A stretch of DNA of 14,723 nucleotides from JBMTVN01 sp046047235. GTDB taxonomy: Bacteria; Verrucomicrobiota; Verrucomicrobiia; Limisphaerales; JAHDYP01. This document shows positions 1 to 6,243 of the stretch, in pieces. Position 1 is the stretch's first letter, and each line of letters opens with the position of its first letter. A program made the translations under genes and the position numbers. The stretch spans positions 1 to 14,723 of the forward strand of contig JBJOII010000108.1 of NCBI GenBank assembly GCA_046047235.1. The letters are read 5' to 3'. The notes beneath the pieces were generated by a model. That model was not told the DNA's origin and did not search any database. It worked only from the letters and a program-made list of their open reading frames with translations.

Positions 1-42
1 CGATATCCGATATCCGGCATCCCATATCCGGCATCCCATCTC
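1..42. repeat. Heptanucleotide tandem array
   Basis: Six consecutive 7-bp units read CGATATC, CGATATC, CGGCATC, CCATATC, CGGCATC, CCATCTC. Position 1 is always C and positions 6-7 are always TC, while the middle varies. A 14-bp double unit (10-23 and 24-37) is perfectly duplicated. The array may extend left of the window. No coding or RNA function is visible. Confidence 0.85.
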
Positions 43-47
43 CCCCC

Positions 48-127
48 CTCTCCCTGCCCTCCTCTTAAATACCCAGTCGTTGCATCCAACCAAGCGCCGC
101 GAAATCGCTATCGGGATCGGTATCGAG
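48..127. repeat. Dispersed intergenic element, copy A, ending in ATCGNN hexamers
   Basis: A 72-bp stretch (48-119) matches 4684-4761 with three substitutions and one 6-bp indel. It starts in a CT-rich run, passes through a TTGCATCCAACCAAGCGCC core and ends in hexamers ATCGCT, ATCGGG, ATCGGT, ATCGAG (104-127). The indel relative to the other copy is exactly one hexamer unit, which points to slippage. It does not encode a protein; the short reading frame across it runs only through repeats. Confidence 0.85.
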
Positions 128-136
128 CGCCCCTCC

Positions 137-171
137 GCCCTCCGCCCTCAGCCCTCAGCCCTCAGCCCTCA
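137..171. repeat. GCCCTC(A/C) heptamer array, five units
   Basis: One GCCCTCC unit is followed by four GCCCTCA units, all in 7-bp register. The last three bases (tca, 169-171) are the TGA stop codon of the PDZ gene on the minus strand, so the array abuts and supplies the end of that gene. The same GCCCTCA unit recurs twice at 14530-14543. Confidence 0.88.
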
Positions 172-813
172 CCGCGGAAACGCCTCAGTCGTCAAAACCA
201 CATTCCTCACCTGCCCCCCACGCCGCACCCCCAATGCCACCCCCTCCCCCACACTCTTCTGACCCACCACCTCACGCAAATCCGTCGGCCCTCCCAAGAC
301 CCGACCATCAGCCGTCATAATCACATCCCCCGATACCAAATCCACCTTCGAAGCCGGACTCCCCGGCACCACACTCTGCACCTTAACCCCACCCCCGGGA
401 TTCGTCGCCATCGCCACCCCAATCCATGAAACCGGCAACGGCCGCGGCTGCCCCGCCACCCGCGCCGCCGCATCCCGCTGCGATTGCTGTAACACCGCAA
501 ATTGCTCCCGACACTGCGCCAACTCCTCCTTCACCCGACGCCACTCCTGCTGCTCACCCCGCAACCGATGTAACTCCTGCACATCCCGCTGTAACCGCCT
601 CACCTCCTCCTCCCAACCCTCCACAACCCGCCCCCGCCCCCGCTCCATCACCAACTCCCCCTCCAATCGCCCCACCTCCCCAACCAACCTCCCCACCTCC
701 CCATCCAACCCATACGCCCGCTGCCAGCCCGCCACCGCACCCCCCACACCCACCACCGCTACCACCACAAAAATCCAAAATAATAAACCCCCACTCGTCT
801 TCGTCCGCTGCAT
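169..813 (-). CDS. Membrane-anchored coiled-coil PDZ-domain protein
   Basis: This 214-residue protein has a short basic N-terminus, one hydrophobic segment (about 10-29), a Glu/Arg/Leu-rich stretch with coiled-coil character (about 36-115) and a C-terminal PDZ domain (about 129-210). The PDZ part shows a carboxylate-loop-like WIGVAM, then VVPGSPASKVDLVSGDVI, the usual pattern of DegP/S2P-type PDZ domains. No protease domain is attached, so it is probably an adaptor or scaffold facing the periplasm. I chose the ATG at 813: the frame extends up to 948, but that extension has no recognisable sequence, and the chosen start puts the basic residues just before the membrane helix. It is divergent from the HEAT gene across a 149-bp space. 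Codons are strongly G-ending (GTG, GGG, CGG, GAG), the mirror image of the + strand genes, which inflates Gly, Val, Arg and Glu. The specific partner is unknown. Confidence 0.84.
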   Translation of the reverse strand: MQRTKTSGGLLFWIFVVVAVVGVGGAVAGWQRAYGLDGEVGRLVGEVGRLEGELVMERGRGRVVEGWEEEVRRLQRDVQELHRLRGEQQEWRRVKEELAQCREQFAVLQQSQRDAAARVAGQPRPLPVSWIGVAMATNPGGGVKVQSVVPGSPASKVDLVSGDVIMTADGRVLGGPTDLREVVGQKSVGEGVALGVRRGGQVRNVVLTTEAFPR

Positions 814-820
814 GACCCGC

Positions 821-849
821 TTTATCCCATCCCACCCCCAAAAACTCAA
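821..849 (-). promoter_or_regulatory. Candidate sigma-70-type promoter for the PDZ gene
   Basis: On the minus strand TTGAGT (849-844), a 17-bp spacer and GATAAA (826-821) resemble -35 and -10 boxes. The -10 box ends 7 bp before the ATG at 813, so the transcript would start at or next to the A of the start codon, giving a leaderless or nearly leaderless mRNA. Seen by eye only. Confidence 0.35.
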
Positions 850-922
850 CCCGCCAACACCCCGACTTTTCAGTTGGTGTCCACCCACCCAATCAACGTA
901 TCCTCCCACCCCAGTAGAACTC

Positions 923-936
923 CCGGACCGGTCCGG
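923..936. promoter_or_regulatory. Perfect 14-bp palindrome in the divergent promoter region
   Basis: CCGGACCGGTCCGG is its own reverse complement. It lies between the divergent PDZ and HEAT genes, 26 bp before the HEAT start codon. It could be an operator for a dimeric regulator. A palindrome of this length is expected about once by chance in a window of this size, so position is the only real argument. Confidence 0.25.
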
Positions 937-962
937 AATACATACCACCGGCCAAGACGTAC

Positions 963-2378
963 ATGCCCATGCTCTGGTGGAACCTCAAACAGCTGAAAGC
1001 CAAAAGCCTCGACGCCCGTAAGGACGCCATCCGTAAACTCGGCGCCGATCCCCACCCCAAAGCGTGGGAAGCCCTCGTCGGTTGCCTCCAGGATTCCTCA
1101 CCCGATATCCGCGAAACCGCCGCCCAAGCCCTCGCCTCCCATAAATCCGACTCCACCATCGCCGCCCTCACCCCATCCCTCCGCGATGCCGAACCCGCCG
1201 TCCGCGAAGCCGCCGTCCAAACCATCCGCATCATCGGATCCCCCGCCGCCCTCCACCTCCTCGTCGACCTCCTCCTCGATGATTCCGCCCTCATCCGCTC
1301 CCTCACCGCTAAAGCCCTCCAAACCCTCCGCTGGAAACCCGAATCCCCAGAAGAATACGCCGCCTACCTCGTCGCCACCGGCGATGTCCAAAAAGCCGCC
1401 GAACTCGGCCCCCCAGCCTTCGACCCCCTCGCCCTAGCCCTCGAAAACGGCTCCCTCTACCAACGCCAGGCCGCCATCGATGCCCTCGCCTCCCTCGGCG
1501 ATGACCGCGTCATCAACCTCCTCCTCAAATCCATCAAAGACCCGGAAGAACCCGTCCGCACCGCCACCGTCGAAGCCCTCCGCCAACTCGCAAACCCCCT
1601 CACCCTCCAAGCCCTCACCACCGCCCTCAAAGACCCCAGCCGCAACGTCCGTACCGCCGCCGCCCAAGCCCTCGGCCAACTCAATAATCCCGAAACCCTC
1701 GAACCCCTCACCAAATGCCTCACAGACCAACACTGGGAAGTCCGCGAAGCCGCCCTCGTCAGCCTCGGCCGACTCGAAGACCCTAAATCCGTCCCCCAAA
1801 TCACCGAACGCCTCGCCGATGACGACCGCGAAGTCCGCGAAGCCGCCGCTAAAGTCCTCGGCCAAATCGGTGACCCCAAAGCCATCGGCCCCCTCATCCC
1901 TCTCCTCATCGATCGCGAAGAAAGTGTCCGCCAAGCCGCCCACTACGCCCTCAATACCATCGACCCCTGCTGGACCCAAGCCCCAGACGCCCAAGCCACT
2001 CTCCCCAAAATCCACGAAGCCACCAAATCCCGTGACTACTGGATCCGCCAAGCCGCCCACAATACCGTCGCCCGTATCAGCCAAGCCTCACCCGACGAAC
2101 CCTCCGATACCCAAATCCTCGACGCCCAATACTACCGACGCCAAGCCGCCGTCGAACTCCTCTCCCAAACTCTCAACGACTACGACCCCGACCTCCAAAT
2201 CGCCGCACTCCAAGCCCTCAGCCAAATCGGCCAAAAATCCGTCATCCGCTCCATCCGCCGACTCCTCGACCAACCCGACCCCGTCCGCTCCGCCGCCGAA
2301 CAAGCCCTGCAAACCCTCGGCGCCCAACGCCCCCCAGACCAACCCGTCATCACCCGCGGCGACCTCTTCTCCAACTAA
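963..2378 (+). CDS. HEAT / PBS-lyase-like repeat protein
   Basis: This 471-residue alpha-solenoid is built from HEAT repeats of the PBS-lyase type with the pattern VREAAAxALGxLGDPxAxxPL. The conserved repeat Arg falls at residues 50, 81 and 112, and again at 168, 199, 230, 261, 292 and 323, exactly 31 residues apart within each block. More divergent repeats follow (near 362 and 442). Between the blocks (about 123-160) sits a WKPESPEEYAAYLVATGD-type insertion of a kind common in bacterial HEAT proteins. There is no signal peptide or membrane helix, so it is probably a cytoplasmic protein-binding scaffold. Two in-frame ATGs (963 and 969) are possible starts; neither has a clear Shine-Dalgarno sequence. 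The next gene starts 9 bp after the stop, so the two are very likely one operon and the REC-PATAN protein is the natural candidate partner. The bound ligand cannot be read from sequence. Confidence 0.95.
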   Translation: MPMLWWNLKQLKAKSLDARKDAIRKLGADPHPKAWEALVGCLQDSSPDIRETAAQALASHKSDSTIAALTPSLRDAEPAVREAAVQTIRIIGSPAALHLLVDLLLDDSALIRSLTAKALQTLRWKPESPEEYAAYLVATGDVQKAAELGPPAFDPLALALENGSLYQRQAAIDALASLGDDRVINLLLKSIKDPEEPVRTATVEALRQLANPLTLQALTTALKDPSRNVRTAAAQALGQLNNPETLEPLTKCLTDQHWEVREAALVSLGRLEDPKSVPQITERLADDDREVREAAAKVLGQIGDPKAIGPLIPLLIDREESVRQAAHYALNTIDPCWTQAPDAQATLPKIHEATKSRDYWIRQAAHNTVARISQASPDEPSDTQILDAQYYRRQAAVELLSQTLNDYDPDLQIAALQALSQIGQKSVIRSIRRLLDQPDPVRSAAEQALQTLGAQRPPDQPVITRGDLFSN

Positions 2379-2387
2379 CCCACCGCC

Positions 2388-4031
2388 ATGCCCGACGACG
2401 CACCCCAAAAACCAACCCTCCTATTCGTCGATGACGAACCCTCGTTCCTCGAGATGGTCCGCGATGTCCTCACCAGCCTCTGCGAAGAATCCTGGACCAT
2501 CCTCACCGCCCCTGACGCCAACCAAACCCACGCCCTCATCCAATCCCAAAATATCGACCTCGTCATCGTCGATATGAATATGCCCGGCGTCAGCGGCGCC
2601 GAACTCGTCAGCCAACTCCACGCCGACTACCCCACCATCCCGAAAATATTCCTCGCCGGCCCCGTCCCCGATGAAGACCGCATCAACGCCCTCGATAACG
2701 GCGCGATCCTCTTCCTCGAAAAACCCGACGGCCTCGCCGGCATGAAGAGCATCCATAACACGCTCCGCGAAATCCTCAAATGGCGCGCCAAACAAGGCGA
2801 TACCCCCCTCCCCACCCACGCCCCCCTCCTCGAGCTCGTCAAACTCCAGTGCGCCGCCGGTAACTCCTGCATCTTCGAAGTCTTTAACCCCGAAGTCCAA
2901 GGCCGCATCTTCATCCAGGAAGGCAGCATCATCCACGCCGAATCCCCCGGCCGACGCGGCCAGTCCGCCTTTACCCTCCTCGCTACTCTCCTCGACGGCG
3001 AATACCGCCTCAAATACTTCACCGGAACCCCCGAACGCTCCATCCTCCGCCAATGGGAATTCCTCTACCTCGAAGCCGTCCAGCTCCGCGAACAACTCCT
3101 CCAAGCCGCCAATGAAACGGACGCCAAACCCGAGCAACCCGCACCCCAATCCACCCTCGAAACCCAACCCGCACCCCCACCAACAACCCCAACCCAACCC
3201 GCCCCCACCCTCGCCACACCACTCGGCGTCTCGGACGAAGAAGCCACCCGAACCCTCTTCCGCCGCCCATCCCCACCCTCCTCCACCCCACCACCCGCTA
3301 CCCCCGAACCCACCACCCAACCCCAAACCCAGCAACCCCCTAAACCCACCTCCACCAGCCCACGACCCCAACACCCCAGCCCACCCACCCAAAAAAGCCC
3401 CTTCTCCAGCAACCGCACCCAGGAAATCCTCGTCTGCTCCTACAACGCCGAAATCCTCTACCAATGGCAGTCCCCCCAAGCCGAAACCCGACTCCAACTC
3501 ATCGAAACCACCCGCGACCGCAGTGAACGCATCTCTACCCACCTCCCCGTAGGCCCCATCAACCGACTCGAACTCCAATCCTCTACCCACCGCACCATCC
3601 TCCGCTTCCTCGAAGATGGCGCCGTCCTCGCCCGCTCCAATAACGGACTCAAACCCTCCACCTCCCAGCCCACCACTCCCACCACCCCCCCGCAGGACTG
3701 GCTCGCCCACCATAACCAAACCCCCGGCCTCCTCGCCGCCGCCATCCTCTCCCCCCAACAACCCGTCGCAAACCAATCCAACCACCCCGACTACCCCGCC
3801 GAAACCCTCCAACACGCCTGGCAATCCCTCCACGAACTCCTCTCCTCCCTCCCCAATTACCAACTCAACCCCTGGCAAGTCCGCTGGATCTTCGAAGAAG
3901 CCCAAATCTATACCCTCATCCGCCCCGACCAATACACCCTCGCTACCCTCCTCCCCAAAGACCCCGCACTCCTCGATACCTCCGCCATAGAAAATATCTT
4001 CACCCAGTTCAAATCCCTCCAACTCCCCTAA
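2388..4031 (+). CDS. Response regulator: REC-PATAN (DUF4388)-Pro linker-two LC7-like modules
   Basis: This 547-residue protein begins with a receiver domain (about 10-132). Acidic D15/D16, phospho-acceptor D62 in VDMNMPG and K112 in FLEKPDG are present. The switch Thr/Ser after beta-4 appears to be Ala (A90 in KIFLAGP). A PATAN/DUF4388 domain follows (about 145-215; GRIFIQEGSIIHA, then SAFTLLATLLDGEYRL). Next is a low-complexity Pro/Thr/Gln linker (about 242-340). Two further folded modules (about 344-418 and 437-545) have the beta-alpha-beta-beta rhythm of roadblock/LC7 domains, for example EILVCSYNAEILYQW...GPINRLELQ...DGAVLARS and PGLLAAAILSP...YTLIRPDQYTLATLL. REC and PATAN are clear; the LC7 assignment is inference from pattern. 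PATAN occurs in PatA-like regulators, and LC7 domains commonly regulate small Ras-like GTPases. No DNA-binding domain is present, so output is probably by protein contact. It is the second gene of the HEAT operon. Confidence 0.93.
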   Translation: MPDDAPQKPTLLFVDDEPSFLEMVRDVLTSLCEESWTILTAPDANQTHALIQSQNIDLVIVDMNMPGVSGAELVSQLHADYPTIPKIFLAGPVPDEDRINALDNGAILFLEKPDGLAGMKSIHNTLREILKWRAKQGDTPLPTHAPLLELVKLQCAAGNSCIFEVFNPEVQGRIFIQEGSIIHAESPGRRGQSAFTLLATLLDGEYRLKYFTGTPERSILRQWEFLYLEAVQLREQLLQAANETDAKPEQPAPQSTLETQPAPPPTTPTQPAPTLATPLGVSDEEATRTLFRRPSPPSSTPPPATPEPTTQPQTQQPPKPTSTSPRPQHPSPPTQKSPFSSNRTQEILVCSYNAEILYQWQSPQAETRLQLIETTRDRSERISTHLPVGPINRLELQSSTHRTILRFLEDGAVLARSNNGLKPSTSQPTTPTTPPQDWLAHHNQTPGLLAAAILSPQQPVANQSNHPDYPAETLQHAWQSLHELLSSLPNYQLNPWQVRWIFEEAQIYTLIRPDQYTLATLLPKDPALLDTSAIENIFTQFKSLQLP

Positions 4032-4081
4032 CCAAGGCCGTCAGAAGCCAGAAGTCAGCGGCCAATAAGCAGATGCGGACG

Positions 4082-4118
4082 ATTCGCGTCCATTCGCGTC
4101 CATTCGCGGTCAAGAACA
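4082..4118. repeat. 37-bp ATTCGCG repeat, copy 1
   Basis: This stretch is identical to 4201-4237. Internally it has a 10-bp period: ATTCGCGTCC, ATTCGCGTCC, ATTCGCGGTC, then AAGAACA. Similarity continues past the end with one 1-base indel into CCCCCATT. The spacer 4032-4323 holds this pair, two CCAGAAGTCA decamers (4048-4057, 4181-4190) and no gene or convincing terminator. Confidence 0.92.
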
Positions 4119-4200
4119 CACCCCCATTCGCATTCACCAACGCCCACTCGCACTAATCAACGAACCCCGGAAAACAAAAACCAGAAGTCACCAGCCAGCC

Positions 4201-4237
4201 ATTCGCGTCCATTCGCGTCCATTCGCGGTCAAGAACA
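4201..4237. repeat. 37-bp ATTCGCG repeat, copy 2
   Basis: Direct repeat of 4082-4118 on the same strand, starting 119 bp after the first copy. It ends 86 bp before the DUF4160 gene. A related but degraded GCGTCCGTCCGTGTTAGTCC stretch occurs at about 7149-7168, upstream of the tRNA. Confidence 0.92.
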
Positions 4238-4311
4238 ACCCCCATTGGCGGTCCGAAAAGATGAAACATTTCCCCTGCACCATGCGTCTTACCCATTAAC
4301 AACGCTCAACC

Positions 4312-4316
4312 AGAGG
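4312..4316 (+). promoter_or_regulatory. Shine-Dalgarno site of the DUF4160 gene
   Basis: AGAGG lies 7 bp before the ATG at 4324. It is the only start in this window with a recognisable ribosome binding site at normal spacing, and it supports that start. Confidence 0.6.
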
Positions 4317-4323
4317 CACCACT

Positions 4324-4596
4324 ATGCCAGTGCTCGCTAAATTCTCCGGAATCGCCATTCGCATCATGGTCGGCCCCACCATCGGAACTCGGGTCCACGC
4401 CTTCTATAACGATACCGAGATCGTCATCGCCCTAAACCCCGTCCGCGTCCTCCAAAGCGATGTCCCCCCCTGGGTCGAAGCCCAGGTCCTCCACTGGATC
4501 CATGACCACCAAACCGAACTCTTCGGACCCTGGTGCGCCATCCCCCACTACGAAGGCGACGGCGGCTGGCCCCAGCCCCCCCAGCACGCCTACTAA
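4324..4596 (+). CDS. DUF4160-family small protein, divergent
   Basis: This 90-residue protein has the DUF4160 layout: MPVLAKFSGIAIRI at the N-terminus (family form MPxIxRFxGIxIRM), a histidine at about 25 followed by AFYNDTEIVIAL, then VLQSDVPPWVEAQVLHWIHDHQTELFGPW, matching the family's acidic-P, helix and E/H-x-x-L-xx-W end. The family's usual PPHFHA motif is reduced to GTRVHAFY, keeping one His but not the paired prolines and histidine. The last 18 residues are a Trp/Pro/Gly-rich tail. DUF4160 genes often sit next to a DUF2442 gene; none is here, and both sides are repeat-filled spacers. Function is unknown. A toxin-antitoxin role has been suggested for such pairs, but this sequence does not show it. 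Family call moderately firm. Confidence 0.8.
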   Translation: MPVLAKFSGIAIRIMVGPTIGTRVHAFYNDTEIVIALNPVRVLQSDVPPWVEAQVLHWIHDHQTELFGPWCAIPHYEGDGGWPQPPQHAY

Positions 4597-4645
4597 TACC
4601 ATTAATCCTCGCCCTTTTCCCTCTCTCCCAGCGCGCAGCGCCTTT

Positions 4646-4680
4646 CTCCCATCTCCCATCTCCCATCTCCCATCTCCCAT
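4646..4680. repeat. CTCCCAT heptamer array, five perfect units
   Basis: Five exact consecutive copies of CTCCCAT are followed by a degenerate CTCCTCT. It runs directly into copy B of the dispersed element, just as a CCATCTC unit precedes copy A at the left end of the window. Confidence 0.95.
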
Positions 4681-4683
4681 CTC

Positions 4684-4763
4684 CTCTCCCTGCCCTCCTC
4701 CTAAATACCCCGTCGTTGCATCCAACCAAGCGCCTCGAAATCGAAATCGCTATCGGGATCGAA
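4684..4763. repeat. Dispersed intergenic element, copy B
   Basis: Matches 48-119 (three substitutions, one 6-bp insertion). It ends in hexamers ATCGAA, ATCGCT, ATCGGG, ATCGAA (4740-4763), so the extra unit relative to copy A is one ATCGAA. A CCAGAAGTCA word follows immediately. Confidence 0.85.
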
Positions 4764-4910
4764 ATCCAGAAGTCAGGTATCAGCACACATCATCCCTCGC
4801 GATCTCTCGTCCAAAGCTTGATGAGGGCAAGAAGGCCGCAAGAACATATCACCCTCCACCGACCCGGACCAAACCGGCAAGAGGCCGCCACAGGATTTGC
4901 GCGCAGCGCC

Positions 4911-4964
4911 GACCCCCGACCCCCGACCCCCGATCCCCCATCTCCCATCTACGATCTCCCATCT
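4911..4964. repeat. Compound heptamer array (GACCCCC then CCCATCT)
   Basis: Three GACCCCC units (4911-4931) and a GATCCCC variant are followed by CCCATCT, CCCATCT, ACGATCT, CCCATCT (4937-4964). Period 7 is held through most of the run although the unit changes part-way. Preceded by GCGCAGCGCC. Confidence 0.85.
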
Positions 4965-5056
4965 CCCGTGCCCCGCACGCGGCACTACCCTTAACCCTTC
5001 CCGCTTTGCGCTCCGCGCTCAGCGCCCTGCCCATCAAACTACCTACGACACCCAGA

Positions 5057-5087
5057 TTGACTCCCCCTCCCGTTTTTGCCACAAAAT
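5057..5087 (+). promoter_or_regulatory. Candidate promoter of the methyltransferase-hydrolase operon
   Basis: TTGACT (5057-5062), a long 19-bp spacer and CAAAAT (5082-5087) could be -35 and -10 boxes. The predicted transcript start lies about 34 bp before the ATG at 5128. This is also where the repeat-filled spacer ends and more AT-rich sequence begins. By eye only. Confidence 0.35.
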
Positions 5088-5127
5088 AGAGCCACCGTTA
5101 ATCATCAGCACAATCACATCTAATACC

Positions 5128-6210
5128 ATGCCCTCCCCCCAAACTCTCCCCCCACAAGCCGTCGTCATGCAACTCCTCGCCAGCAAAATGGCCGCCCAAG
5201 CCCTCAGCCAAATCGCCGAACTCGGTGTCGCTGACCTCCTCAAAAACGGCCCCCGCCCCATCACCGAACTCGCCGCCAACACCCAGACCAACGAAGATGC
5301 ACTCTACCGCGCCCTCCGCGCCCTCGCCGCTTTCGGCTTCTTCACCGAACACCCCAACCGCACGTTCGCCAATAACCCCAACTCAGAACTCCTCCGCACC
5401 GGCGTCCCCGGCTCCCTCCGCGCCATGGCCCGCTGGCTCGGTGAAGAAAACTCCTGGTGGAAAGCCTGGGGACACCTCTGCTACTCCATCCGCACCGGTG
5501 AATCCGCCGCCGAAATCACCTTCGGCTCCAATGCCTTCGAATTCATGACCCGAACCCCCAGAGTCAACTCCATCTTCCAGGCCGCCATGAGCGACTTCTC
5601 CGCCATGACCGCTCGCGCCGTCTGCCAATCCTACGACTTCTCCGGTATCAACCATATCGTCGACGTCGGAGGCGGCCACGGCTACCTCCTCTCCTCCATC
5701 CTCGATAAACTCCCCAACGCCAAAGGCACCCTCTTCGACCTCCCCGAAGTCGTCGAAAATGCCGACCCCACCCTCAAAGCCAACGGTAACTCCAACCGCA
5801 TCACCAAAGCCGGCGGCAACTTCCTCGATGGCGTCCCCGCCAATGCCGATGCCTATATCATGAAACACATCATCCACGACTGGGATGACCCCCGCTGCGT
5901 CAAAATCCTCCAACACTGCAAAAATGGCCTCCGCCCCAATGGCCGTATCCTCATCGTGGAACAAGTCCTCTCCGATGCCCCCGAATCCGCCTTCGCCAAA
6001 GTCCTCGACCTCGAAATGCTCGTCATGACACCAGGCGGACGTGAACGCACCGCCGATGACTTCCGTAACCTCCTCAATAAAGCCGGACTCCACCTCTCCC
6101 GAATCGTCCCCACAGAATCCCCCGTCTCTGTCATCGAAGCCCTCGCCCACAAAGACACCGCCCCCTCCACCACCCCGAACCAAAACCAACCCGCCACAAC
6201 CACCGCATAA
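5128..6210 (+). CDS. SAM-dependent O-methyltransferase (CrtF / acetylserotonin OMT type)
   Basis: This 360-residue enzyme has the two-part layout of Methyltransf_2 proteins. An N-terminal winged-helix dimerisation domain (about 10-100; LLASKMAAQALSQIAELGVADLL, then LYRALRALAAFGFF) precedes a Rossmann SAM domain. Motif I is VDVGGGHG (178-185), an acidic residue follows in TLFDLPEVV (D204), and HIIHDWDD carries the usual catalytic His (H250). NGRILIVEQVL and FRNLLNKAGL match the C-terminal motifs. It should methylate a small hydroxylated substrate; which one cannot be read. The frame is open far upstream through repeats, but the family domain begins just after the ATG at 5128, preceded by TAATACC and no Shine-Dalgarno sequence. 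A Thr/Pro/Asn tail (344-360) extends beyond the family end. The next gene follows after 33 bp, probably in one operon. Confidence 0.93.
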   Translation: MPSPQTLPPQAVVMQLLASKMAAQALSQIAELGVADLLKNGPRPITELAANTQTNEDALYRALRALAAFGFFTEHPNRTFANNPNSELLRTGVPGSLRAMARWLGEENSWWKAWGHLCYSIRTGESAAEITFGSNAFEFMTRTPRVNSIFQAAMSDFSAMTARAVCQSYDFSGINHIVDVGGGHGYLLSSILDKLPNAKGTLFDLPEVVENADPTLKANGNSNRITKAGGNFLDGVPANADAYIMKHIIHDWDDPRCVKILQHCKNGLRPNGRILIVEQVLSDAPESAFAKVLDLEMLVMTPGGRERTADDFRNLLNKAGLHLSRIVPTESPVSVIEALAHKDTAPSTTPNQNQPATTTA

Positions 6211-6243
6211 CCTAATCCCAACCATACCTCACTCAACCACACC

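Larger units (their letters stand above)
4597..5127. other. Gene-free spacer filled with low-complexity repeats
   Basis: These 531 bp contain the CTCCCAT array, the second copy of the dispersed element, a third CCAGAAGTCA decamer (4766-4775), the GACCCCC/CCCATCT array, GCGCAGCGCC-like words (near 4631 and 4901) and a candidate promoter for the methyltransferase. Reading frames crossing it encode only repeat-derived Pro/Ser/Arg strings. The unique part, about 4776-4900, shows no gene or RNA that I can recognise. Confidence 0.8.

Noticed and set aside
80..262. Small 60-residue + strand frame at the left end
   Set aside because: It runs through the ATCG hexamers, the GCCCTCA array and the antisense of the PDZ gene; nothing protein-like in it.
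426..815. Pro-rich 129-residue + strand frame opposite the PDZ gene
   Set aside because: Pure Pro/Ala/Ser/Thr low complexity from the antisense of a G-ending-codon gene; the minus frame has a membrane helix, coiled coil and PDZ domain.
2421..4022. Long minus-strand frame (533 codons) opposite the REC-PATAN gene
   Set aside because: Gly/Glu-rich with no domain. It is the antisense shadow of a gene whose own frame shows clear REC and PATAN motifs. The same applies to minus frames at 10153-11589, 5383-6225, 6460-7113 and 1434-2084.
4036..4063. GGCCG...CGGCC inverted repeat after the REC-PATAN gene as a terminator
   Set aside because: Only 5 bp of stem, an 18-base loop and no T-run; too weak to call.
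4646..4964. CRISPR-like repeat array
   Set aside because: Units are 7 bp and contiguous with no unique spacers, and no cas gene is present.
4897..5127. N-terminal extension of the methyltransferase through the upstream spacer
   Set aside because: The extension translates heptamer repeats and the promoter region; the family fold begins at the ATG at 5128.
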